Part shown: one piece after another, positions 1 through 6,561 of the stretch | Layout: the number at the start of each line of letters is the position of its first letter | Numbering within the stretch: position 1 is the stretch's first letter | Assembly: GCF_020991365.1 (NCBI RefSeq) | Contig: NZ_JAJLRA010000006.1 | Location: 1-64,000 of the forward strand | Direction of reading: 5' to 3' | Source: Streptacidiphilus sp. ASG 303 | Lineage (GTDB): Bacteria > Actinomycetota > Actinomycetes > Streptomycetales > Streptomycetaceae | Length of the DNA: 64,000 nt | Made by a program: the position numbers and the translations under genes | The notes under the pieces: generated by a model | Database searches by the model: none | Seen by the model: only the letters and a program-made list of their open reading frames with translations | What the model was told of the DNA's origin: nothing

Positions 1-105
1 CAGTTCCGCGCCATCGCCACCCGCTTCGACAAGCTCGCCACCCGCTACCGCACCGGCCTCGTCCTGGCCTCACTCATCCTGTGGCTCCGCGAACCCCAGA
101 CATGA
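1..105 (+). CDS. IS5-family transposase, C-terminal end only
   Basis: The left edge opens inside a reading frame that ends with TGA at 103-105. The visible 34 residues include FRAIATRFDKLATRY and LASLILWLR, which is the usual C-terminus of IS5-family (DDE) transposases of Streptomyces. The rest lies outside the window, so I cannot say whether the transposase is intact. The element abuts the integrative-plasmid genes to its right and may have inserted into that plasmid's transfer region. Confidence 0.8.
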   Translation, partial: QFRAIATRFDKLATRYRTGLVLASLILWLREPQT

Positions 106-126
106 TCATTTGTCAGACACGGCCTA
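1..126 (+). mobile_element. right end of an IS5-like insertion sequence
   Basis: Just after the transposase stop lies GATCATTTGTCAGACACGGC (105-124), whose complement GCCGTGTCTGACAAATGATC is typical of terminal inverted repeats of Streptomyces IS5-type elements. A CTAG follows, so the outer end is about 124-126. The matching left repeat and the target duplication are outside the window, so the boundary is approximate. Confidence 0.6.
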
Positions 127-141
127 GGTCACTCATGTGTC

Positions 142-169
142 TTGACGCTAAGCGTCCTAAGCGTACTAT
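142..169 (+). promoter_or_regulatory. promoter with overlapping operator for the integrative-plasmid genes
   Basis: A -35-like TTGACG (142-147) and a -10-like TACTAT (164-169) are 16 bases apart, near consensus for the housekeeping sigma factor. Between them is the palindrome GACGC-TAA-GCGTC (144-156), and TAAGCGT occurs twice with a 9-base period (149-155, 158-164). The overlap suggests an element-encoded repressor that blocks RNA polymerase, as KorSA does in pSAM2; that repressor is not in the window. The first gene starts about 80 bases downstream. Confidence 0.6.
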
Positions 170-249
170 GACACTCAAGACAGCTCGGGACGGCGCCCTA
201 CCGCCAAGCAAGCCGCCGCCCCGGTCCCTCTCTCAAGGGAGCTTCCATC

Positions 250-567
250 ATGCACGCAATGCTCACGGCTCCGCTCTCCCGGCGGGACGCGGACCTGTGC
301 GAGGACTGCGCCGGGACGCTGCGGTACCCCGACCGGGACGGGTCGGTGTGCGGAACGGCCGGGGCGATGGTCCCGTGCGGCTGCACCGACGCCCTCCTGG
401 GGGTGCGGGGCCTGTGCCCGTGCCACCTGCCGGTGTGGCCGGAGAACGGCGGCTTCACCGGGTGGGTCAGGATTCCGCTGGAGGACTTCGACGACGACAG
501 CCCGTTCCTGCGGCCCTGCCCGATCCACGCCACGGCGGCGCTGCCCGGAACCGGGGTGGCCGCGTGA
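250..567 (+). CDS. hypothetical protein of integrative plasmid, Cys-rich N-terminal half
   Basis: 105 residues with no family I recognise. Several Cys pairs (CEDC, CGC, CPC) spread over residues 17-60 suggest a small zinc-binding fold. An AAGGGAG ribosome site lies about eight bases before the ATG; a second ATG three codons on is possible. It is the first gene after the promoter at 142-169, and its stop overlaps the next gene's GTG, so it belongs to the rep-xis-int transcription unit. Small ORFs at this position are common before repSA in Streptomyces integrative elements; the function is unknown. Confidence 0.7.
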   Translation: MHAMLTAPLSRRDADLCEDCAGTLRYPDRDGSVCGTAGAMVPCGCTDALLGVRGLCPCHLPVWPENGGFTGWVRIPLEDFDDDSPFLRPCPIHATAALPGTGVAA

Positions 568-827
568 GCGCCCCGGCCGCCGTCGACCGCGCCGCCCTCC
601 TGAGCCTGGCCCGCCGCGCCCGGGTGACAGTTCCCGGCCACTGCCCGCGCTGCCTCGCCCCCGCCCCGGGCTGGCGCTGGGTGCGCGGGGGCGGAGTGCG
701 GGTGCTGACCCACGACGGGGACGTGATCTGCCCGGCCGACCCCACCTTCGGACCCCTCACCGGACCCGAGCCCCTCCCCGCCGCGCTCCCCGCTCCGGTG
801 CCGGCCGTCTCGGCGGTGGCCGCGTGA
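564..827 (+). CDS. small hypothetical protein upstream of RepSA
   Basis: 87 residues beginning at a GTG that overlaps the preceding TGA (GTGA), and ending with a TGA that overlaps the repSA GTG the same way. The N-terminal half has a CPRC pair and a WRWVRGGGVRVLTHDG segment; the last 25 residues are Pro/Ala-rich. The close coupling and GC-rich third positions support translation. The family resembles the small proteins that accompany RepSA in actinomycete integrative plasmids. No function can be assigned. Confidence 0.65.
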   Translation: MSAPAAVDRAALLSLARRARVTVPGHCPRCLAPAPGWRWVRGGGVRVLTHDGDVICPADPTFGPLTGPEPLPAALPAPVPAVSAVAA

Positions 828-2248
828 CCGACCCGACCACCCTCCCCGGGGGCACCGACCCCGCCGCCCTGGCCGACCTGGCGCGGCTGTGCTCCCGGGG
901 CGACCTGCCCGCCCTGCACCACCAGATCACCCGCACCGGCGGCTGCGCCCGCCCGATCCACATCCGCGGCTTCCGCAAGCTCGTCCACGCCCCCACCGGC
1001 GCCGTGTGGCACGAGTTCTCCACCCACGACCAGCCCGGCCACCGCCTCAAGCTCGCCTGCGGCAACCGCCGCGCCACCCGCTGCCCCGCCTGCGCCCGCA
1101 CCTACGCCGCCGACACCTACCACCTCATCCGCGCAGGCCTGGTCGGCGACACCGCCAAGGGCGTCCCCGGCACCGTGCGCACCCACCCGCGCGTGTTCGC
1201 CACCCTCACCGCCCCCTCCTTCGGCCCGGTCCACAACCGCCCCGACACCGGAGCCTGCCGCTGCGGCACCCCCCACCCCGAGAGCGACCCCCGCCTGGGC
1301 ACCCCCCTGGACCCGGACCGCTACGACTACGCCCACGCCGTGCTCTGGAACAACCACGCCCCCGACCTGTGGCGCCGCTTCACCGTCTACCTGCGCCGCG
1401 AGATCGCCACCCGCGCCGGCATCCCCCGCACCCGCCTCGGCGAACACGTGCGGGTCTCCTTCGGGAAGGTCGCCGAGTACCAGCGCCGGGGCGCCGTCCA
1501 CTTCCACGCCGTCATCCGCCTCGACGGCCCCGACGGCGCCAACACAACCCCGCCGCCCTGGGCCACCCTCGCCCTGCTGGACGACGCGATCCGCGCCGCC
1601 GCCCGCGCCGCCTGGGTCCCGCTGGCCGCCACCGGGGACCACCCGGCACGCGTGCTGCGCTGGGGCGACCAGGTCGACGTCCGCCCCATCGGCGCCCTGG
1701 CCACCGGCGAGCTGACCGAACAGGCCGTGGCCTCCTACGTCGCCAAGTACGCCACCAAGGCAGCCGAGACCACCGGCATGGCCGACCGCCGCATCATCGA
1801 GCGGCACGACCTGGAGCGCCTGGAGCTGCCCGACCACACCCGCCGCCTCATCGAGACCTGCTGGGACCTCGACCCGGCCTACCCCGACCGGCGGCTGGCC
1901 CACTGGTCGCACATGCTCGGCTTCCGCGGCCACTTCTCCACCAAGTCCCCCCGCTACTCGGTCACCCTCGGCGCCCTCCGGCAGGTCCGCGCCGACTACC
2001 GCGCCGCCCAGGCCCACGACGACCTCCGCGCCCGGCTGCTGGCCGCCGGACTGCCCGACCTGGACGACCTGCCCGAGGCCGAGACCCTCGTCCTGGCCCA
2101 CTGGACCTACGCCGGGTCCGGCAACACCCCCGGCGAATCCCTGCTCGCGGCCTCCGTCGCCCGCGAGCGCCACGAGAACCGCACCACCGCCCGAGAGGAG
2201 ATGGCCGCACTGCTGGCCGAAGAGGAGGAAGCATCCGCATGGCTGTGA
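824..2248 (+). CDS. repSA: RepSA-like replication initiator
   Basis: 474 residues resembling the rolling-circle initiator of pSAM2-type integrative and conjugative elements, which nicks the element's origin so the excised circle can replicate. Visible hallmarks are RATRCPACARTYAADTY near residue 90, a metal-binding HUH-like AVHFHAVIRLDG near residue 225, and VASYVAKYATKAAE near residue 305, which carries the likely catalytic tyrosine. The GTG start overlaps the upstream stop by four bases and its end overlaps xis. It looks full length. The origin was not located. Confidence 0.88.
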   Translation: MTDPTTLPGGTDPAALADLARLCSRGDLPALHHQITRTGGCARPIHIRGFRKLVHAPTGAVWHEFSTHDQPGHRLKLACGNRRATRCPACARTYAADTYHLIRAGLVGDTAKGVPGTVRTHPRVFATLTAPSFGPVHNRPDTGACRCGTPHPESDPRLGTPLDPDRYDYAHAVLWNNHAPDLWRRFTVYLRREIATRAGIPRTRLGEHVRVSFGKVAEYQRRGAVHFHAVIRLDGPDGANTTPPPWATLALLDDAIRAAARAAWVPLAATGDHPARVLRWGDQVDVRPIGALATGELTEQAVASYVAKYATKAAETTGMADRRIIERHDLERLELPDHTRRLIETCWDLDPAYPDRRLAHWSHMLGFRGHFSTKSPRYSVTLGALRQVRADYRAAQAHDDLRARLLAAGLPDLDDLPEAETLVLAHWTYAGSGNTPGESLLAASVARERHENRTTAREEMAALLAEEEEASAWL

Positions 2249-2442
2249 GGGGGGCACTTCCGGACCGGTACCTCACCCCCGAGGACCTGGTCGTCATGTT
2301 CTGTCTGCCGAGCGTGGAGACCGTCTACCAGTGGCGCCGCAAGCGCACCGGCCCGCCCGGCTTCCGCGTCGGCCGGCACCTGCGCTTCGACCCCGCCAAG
2401 GTGCACGCCTGGATCGAGTCGCTGAGTGAGGAGGTGGCCTGA
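2239..2442 (+). CDS. xis: excisionase, winged helix-turn-helix (Xis)
   Basis: 67 residues of the MerR/excisionase-type DNA-binding family: RYLTPEDLVVMFCLPSVETV and YQWRRKRTGPPGFRVGRHLR, then RFDPAKVHAWIES. In pSAM2-like elements Xis binds near the attachment site and directs the integrase toward excision. The ATG lies ten bases inside the end of repSA, and the stop overlaps the integrase ATG (ATGA). The order rep-xis-int with overlaps is the standard arrangement and supports the call despite the small size. Confidence 0.9.
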   Translation: MAVRGALPDRYLTPEDLVVMFCLPSVETVYQWRRKRTGPPGFRVGRHLRFDPAKVHAWIESLSEEVA

Positions 2443-3674
2443 TGGCCGGGCACGTCCAGGACCGCTGGTACAAGACCGAGCCCGGCCCCGACAGCAAGCC
2501 CGTCAAGGTCAAGACCGACCGCCACGGCACCGGGATGCGCTACCGCGCCCGGTACGTCGGTCCCGACGGCACCGAACGCAGCCAGTCCTTCCCCGACCGG
2601 CATAAGCGCCAGGCGGAGGCATGGCTCACTCAGGTCGAGGCCGACATGGCAAGGGGGCAGTACGCCGATCCCCGTGCCGGACGCATCACAGTGAAGCAGT
2701 ACGCCGAGCGCTGGTTGGGCTCGCTCACCATGGACCCGGGTACCTATGTCAGCACCGAGCAGCGCATCCGCCTGCACGTGCTGCCGCACCTCGGCTCGCG
2801 CCCCCTGGGGTCACTCAAGCCGTTGCACGTCCGTGAGTGGCTCCGGCAGCTCCAGGACCAGCGGTTGGCGCCCGCCTATCAGCGCGTCATCTTCGCCAAC
2901 CTGTGCACGATGCTTAACGCGGCCGTGGACGACCGCGTCATCCCGCACAACCCGTGCCGTTCGTCTTCGGTCCGTGCCCCTCGCCTGGATGCCCGACGAG
3001 TGGTCCCATGGCGAGGCAAGCAAGTCCTGGCCGTGCGGGCTGCTCTGCCTGAGAGGTACCGGCCGATCGTGGATCTGGCCGGCGGTTGCGGCATGCGACA
3101 GGGGGAGGTCCTGGGCTTGGCTGTCGAGGACCTCGACTCGATCGAGGGCCTGGTGCACGTGACGCGACAGGTCAAGCTCATCCGGAACCGTCCGGTGTTC
3201 GCCCCGCCGAAGAGTGGCAAAGCTCGTACGGTGCCGCTGCCCGAGTCCATCGCCCGGTCCCTGGAGCAGCACATCACCAGCCATCCGCCGCTCAGCGTCA
3301 CTCTGCCGTGGCGCACTGTGGACGGTCCGCCCGTCACGGCGGCGCTGCTCTTCACAGACCGTGGGCTGGCAGTGAACAGGAACGCCTTCAACCGGTCGGT
3401 GTGGCGTCCCGCACTGACCGCGGCCGACGTACCTCATGGACGTGAGAACGGCATGCATGCCCTTCGCCACTTCTATGCGTCGGTCCTGCTGGACGCGGGG
3501 GAGAGCATCAAGGCTCTCAGCGAGTACCTGGGGCACCATGATCCTGGCTTCACGCTCCGGACCTACACCCACCTCATGCCGAGCAGTGAGAAGCGAACCC
3601 GAGAGGCTGTCGACAGGGCCTTCGGGAATGGCCCCGTATCGGGTGACGGCCCCACGACGGCCCAGGGCGGGTGA
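2442..3674 (+). CDS. int: tyrosine recombinase integrase
   Basis: 410 residues. An N-terminal SAM-like DNA-binding region (about 60-165) precedes the catalytic domain. Catalytic residues are visible: Arg in GGCGMRQGEVLGL, Lys in PPKSGKARTVPLP, HALRHFYASVLLDAG, then the second His in EYLGHH and the Tyr in TLRTYTHL. It recombines the element's attachment site with the chromosomal one. The gene is last in the unit, so the attachment site should lie just downstream (3675-3900). I found no tRNA 3' end there, so the target site remains unidentified. Confidence 0.93.
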   Translation: MAGHVQDRWYKTEPGPDSKPVKVKTDRHGTGMRYRARYVGPDGTERSQSFPDRHKRQAEAWLTQVEADMARGQYADPRAGRITVKQYAERWLGSLTMDPGTYVSTEQRIRLHVLPHLGSRPLGSLKPLHVREWLRQLQDQRLAPAYQRVIFANLCTMLNAAVDDRVIPHNPCRSSSVRAPRLDARRVVPWRGKQVLAVRAALPERYRPIVDLAGGCGMRQGEVLGLAVEDLDSIEGLVHVTRQVKLIRNRPVFAPPKSGKARTVPLPESIARSLEQHITSHPPLSVTLPWRTVDGPPVTAALLFTDRGLAVNRNAFNRSVWRPALTAADVPHGRENGMHALRHFYASVLLDAGESIKALSEYLGHHDPGFTLRTYTHLMPSSEKRTREAVDRAFGNGPVSGDGPTTAQGG

Positions 3675-3974
3675 GCGCACCACAAACACACAGCTCATGC
3701 GCCATGCTGGCTGGCTAGCCCGTCTACTGATCAGCCGGCTCGCCGAACCGCGCCGGCCAACTGGGTGTCCTCCTGTCGACGCCCATGTCGTCGGACGTTG
3801 TCATGGCCGGCCGGTCCTGACCGACGTTCCACGGTTCGGAGACGGCCCCGGGCCTTCCCTGCCCGGGGCCGTCCCGCCTCTGCGCCGCGAATGGCTCCGG
3901 GGGGCCTTGCGAGCGCCGCTCCCCAGGTTGCCCGAGGCCTCCCGCCCCCTCCCGTACCGGACTGTGCCTCGCGG
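3675..3974. other. junction region after int, expected attachment site
   Basis: This stretch holds no gene I can support. It separates int from chromosomal-type genes, so one attachment site is expected here. I scanned both strands for a tRNA T-arm or acceptor end and saw none. The one clear structure is the hairpin at 3841-3873. Confidence 0.35.
3841..3873. terminator. strong hairpin, probable terminator
   Basis: GACGGCCCCGGGC and its perfect complement form a 13-bp stem around the loop CTTCCCT. No T-run follows, as is common for Streptomyces terminators. It lies between the convergent int and Imm53 genes and could stop transcription from both sides. Confidence 0.7.
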
Positions 3975-4295
3975 TCAGGCGGTGCCGCTCGCGCACTCCT
4001 CCGCCCACGTGCGGAAGAGCATGAGCGCCTCCGTGAGGTTCCGCGGCCCGCACGCCGCGTGGAAGGCACCTCTGGCCGACCATGCCTCCACCCAGTCGTC
4101 GTCGCTGCGGTCGATCTCCCGACGGGGGTACGCGCGCCCTTCGAGGGGTGTTCCCCGGAGGTCGACGGAGACCGTCCAGCCGGGGTTGTCCAGGGTGTCG
4201 ATCTGGACACCCCGCTCGTGCTCCCACCGTCCGTCGCAGTGCGAGAGGTACCAGCCCTGCAGCCAGTCGAGCACGTGCTCCGCTTCGTCGTTCAC
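3975..4295 (-). CDS. Imm53-family immunity protein, orphan
   Basis: 106 residues with the pattern of the Imm53 family: VLDWLQGWYLSHCDGRWEHE, GVQIDTLDNPGWTVSVDL and DDWVEAWSARGAFHAACGP. Such proteins are thought to neutralise toxin domains of polymorphic or contact-dependent toxins. No toxin gene is recognisable next to it, so it is an orphan here. It lies at the junction with the integrated element, where accessory cargo often accumulates. The name rests on remembered family motifs; the toxin target is unknown. Confidence 0.75.
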   Translation of the reverse strand: MNDEAEHVLDWLQGWYLSHCDGRWEHERGVQIDTLDNPGWTVSVDLRGTPLEGRAYPRREIDRSDDDWVEAWSARGAFHAACGPRNLTEALMLFRTWAEECASGTA

Positions 4296-4441
4296 GGAAG
4301 GACACGCTAGAGGGCAGCCTCCGCATGGGTGCGCCGGAGGATCCTACCGATACCCGTCCGATCCTCCGGACAGCGCCGCTCCGGGCGTCAGGCGGATGCC
4401 GCCCGGCCCGTCGGCGGTCCCGGGCCTGGATAATCGCTCCG

Positions 4442-5785
4442 GTGAACTCCGCAGCACCCCTCGCCGCCCCGGGCGGCCGCCCGGACCCCGCCGGCGACGG
4501 CCCGCCTCCCGACGGCCAGGTGCCGGCAGGTACCCCGTCGGACACCACCGCCACTGCTGCCCCCGACCGCCCGGTCCCCGGTGCCGCGCCGCCGTCCCGC
4601 GGCCGGGCCGCGCGGGCGGCCGTCCGCCGCGCCGCGCCCGCTCTGCTGGCGTACGCCGCGGTGCGGCTGCTCGGCCTCGACGTCCTCGCCGCGTGGGCCG
4701 GTGCGGAGGGCAGGAGCGCCCACAAGCTCCTCTCGGGCCGCTGGGACTCGATCTGGTACGCCCGCATCGCCGGGCACGGCTACGGCTTCACGCTCCACCT
4801 GCCCGGCGGCCGGATCCACTCCGACCTGGCCTTCTTCCCCCTGCTGCCCTGGCTGGAGCGCGCGCTCTCCGCCGTGACGCCACTCGGCCCGCCCGACGCG
4901 GGGCTCGCCGTGAGCGCCCTCGCCGCGCTCGCCGCCGCCTGGGGGCTCTTCGCCGTCGGCGACCGCCTCCACGGCCGCCGCACGGGCGTCCTGCTCGCCG
5001 TGCTCTGGGGGGTGCTGCCGACCGCCGCCGTGCAGTCGATGGCGTACACCGAGTCGCTCTTCACCGCGCTGGCCGCCTGGTCCCTGTACGCCCTGCTCGC
5101 CCGCCGGTGGGCCGCTGCGGGGGTCCTGGCCGCCCTCGCCGGGCTGACCCGGCCGGTCGGCGTCGCGCTGGTCGCCGCGGTGTGGGCGACGGCCGCCCTC
5201 GACCTGTACCGCGCCCGGACCGGCCGCCCCGGTCCGCCCGGAGGCACCGCCGCCGGGGGCCCCGCCGCCGGCCGCCCCGCCGCGCCCCGCACGGCGGCGG
5301 GCGTGGCGGCGGGCCTGGCGGCGGCCCCGCTCGGCTGGCTCGGGTACGTCGCCTGGGTCGGGTTCCGCACCGGCAGCCCCACTGGCTACCTCGACGTCCA
5401 GGGCGGCTGGGGCAACGGCTTCGACGGCGGCGCGGCCTTCGCCCGCTTCGTCCTCCGCCAGCTCACCGCGCCCCCGTACGCCGGCGGCCTCGGGCTGCTG
5501 GCCGGCGTCGCCCTGCTCGCCTGGCTGTACGCCCGCTGCGTACGGCAGCGCCAGCCGCTGCCGCTGCTGGTGTACACGGGCGTCGTCCTCGCGCTGGCCC
5601 TCACCGGTGCGGGCTACTTCGGCTCCAGGCCCCGCCTGCTCATGCCCGCCTTCCCCCTGCTGCTCCCCGTGTCCCTCGCGCTGGCCCGGCTGCGCCCCCG
5701 CCGTGCGGCCGCCGTCCTGGGCGCCGCCGCGCTGGTCTCGGCCGCCTACGGCGCGTTCTGGCTGCTCGGCCCCGGCCCGCCCTGA
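4442..5785 (+). CDS. PIG-V-like membrane mannosyltransferase
   Basis: About 447 residues: a Pro/Ala-rich N-terminal tail of about 60, then roughly ten hydrophobic segments. The signatures WDSIWYARIAGHGYG, SDLAFFPLLPWLERAL and SMAYTESLFTALAAW match GPI-mannosyltransferase-type (PIG-V/GT-C) proteins of actinomycetes, which use a polyprenyl-phosphate sugar donor on the outer face of the membrane. I chose the GTG at 4442 because a GGATAAT -10-like element ends a few bases before it, suggesting a leaderless message. An in-frame ATG at 4325 is the alternative. The acceptor is unknown. Confidence 0.78.
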   Translation: MNSAAPLAAPGGRPDPAGDGPPPDGQVPAGTPSDTTATAAPDRPVPGAAPPSRGRAARAAVRRAAPALLAYAAVRLLGLDVLAAWAGAEGRSAHKLLSGRWDSIWYARIAGHGYGFTLHLPGGRIHSDLAFFPLLPWLERALSAVTPLGPPDAGLAVSALAALAAAWGLFAVGDRLHGRRTGVLLAVLWGVLPTAAVQSMAYTESLFTALAAWSLYALLARRWAAAGVLAALAGLTRPVGVALVAAVWATAALDLYRARTGRPGPPGGTAAGGPAAGRPAAPRTAAGVAAGLAAAPLGWLGYVAWVGFRTGSPTGYLDVQGGWGNGFDGGAAFARFVLRQLTAPPYAGGLGLLAGVALLAWLYARCVRQRQPLPLLVYTGVVLALALTGAGYFGSRPRLLMPAFPLLLPVSLALARLRPRRAAAVLGAAALVSAAYGAFWLLGPGPP

Positions 5786-5982
5786 GCCCGCCGCGACCGG
5801 GGGGAGCCTCCTGCCCGGACGGGGCCCGGAGGGGGCCCGGCCTGCCGGTCGAGGCGGGGAGGCCCGGGCGGGAACCGATCCTGTCCTTCCCCGGTCCGTG
5901 CGGGTGAGGCGGTCCGTCCGCCGCAGGGGGGCGCCGGCCCGGCCGGCCCCTCCGCGGCGAGGTCGTCCGGGGAGGCACGGGA

Positions 5983-6405
5983 ATGCACGGCACGAGGGCG
6001 GAAGGCAGGCCGCCCGCTCCTGCCCAGGGGTGCGGCTGGTACCTGCTGGCTCCCGTCGTCGCCGCCTTCGGCGTGTACGGCGGCACGGTGTGGACCGTCC
6101 GGTCGTGGGCGGGCTGCCCGCTCGGGAACGACGCCGGCGGCACCGTCGGCCTGCAGATGACGATGTCCGCCGTGTGGCTCTGCACGACCCTGGTGCTGCT
6201 GCTGTTCCAGCTCGCGCTGCGGCGGTGGCCCCCTCGGGGCGGGCGGGCGGTCCTGTGGCTCGCGCCGGTCGCGGCGGGCGTCGGTCTGGCCCTGCTGTAC
6301 CGGTGGGGGATGGGCTGGCCGTACCAGCCGCCCGGAGGGCCGTGCACGGAGGGCTATCCCCTCTTCCCGTTCACGGGCACGACGGGCCCGCACTCCGCCG
6401 GGTAG
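5983..6405 (+). CDS. small hypothetical membrane protein
   Basis: 140 residues with three hydrophobic segments (about 20-38, 58-80, 88-108) joined by short charged loops, ending in a Gly/Pro-rich tail. A GGGGAGG ribosome site lies seven bases before the ATG. No family is recognised. It sits between the mannosyltransferase and a convergent gene and has a 10-bp hairpin at its stop codon. Third-position GC is high throughout, which supports coding. Confidence 0.65.
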   Translation: MHGTRAEGRPPAPAQGCGWYLLAPVVAAFGVYGGTVWTVRSWAGCPLGNDAGGTVGLQMTMSAVWLCTTLVLLLFQLALRRWPPRGGRAVLWLAPVAAGVGLALLYRWGMGWPYQPPGGPCTEGYPLFPFTGTTGPHSAG

Positions 6406-6438
6406 GCACCGGCCTGCCGACCGCGGCGGGCCGGTGCC
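6405..6438. terminator. convergent-gene terminator hairpin
   Basis: GGCACCGGCC pairs perfectly with GGCCGGTGCC across a 14-base loop. It begins at the last base of the small membrane-protein gene and lies between it and the convergent gene ending at 6562, so it may serve both. Confidence 0.55.
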
Positions 6439-6561
6439 GGCCGGTGGGAACGGCCGCAGCCGCCCCCCGCACGGCGTCGGGTGGGCGCCCCGCCCCGCCC
6501 CGCCCTGTGCCCGCACCGGCGACCCGGGCACGGGCCGGTCCCACGGCCGGCCGGACCGTTC

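Noticed and set aside
467-2257. A 596-codon open frame on the minus strand over repSA
   Set aside because: It mirrors the codon pattern of the real gene on the plus strand, has long Gly/Val/Ala runs and no motif. Very high GC produces long antisense frames without meaning.
3675-3974. A tRNA remnant as attachment site after int
   Set aside because: No T-arm, acceptor end or anticodon arm could be folded on either strand.
5786-5982. A short coding extension or separate gene after the mannosyltransferase
   Set aside because: No frame has a start with a ribosome site or third-position bias; it appears to be plain intergenic sequence.
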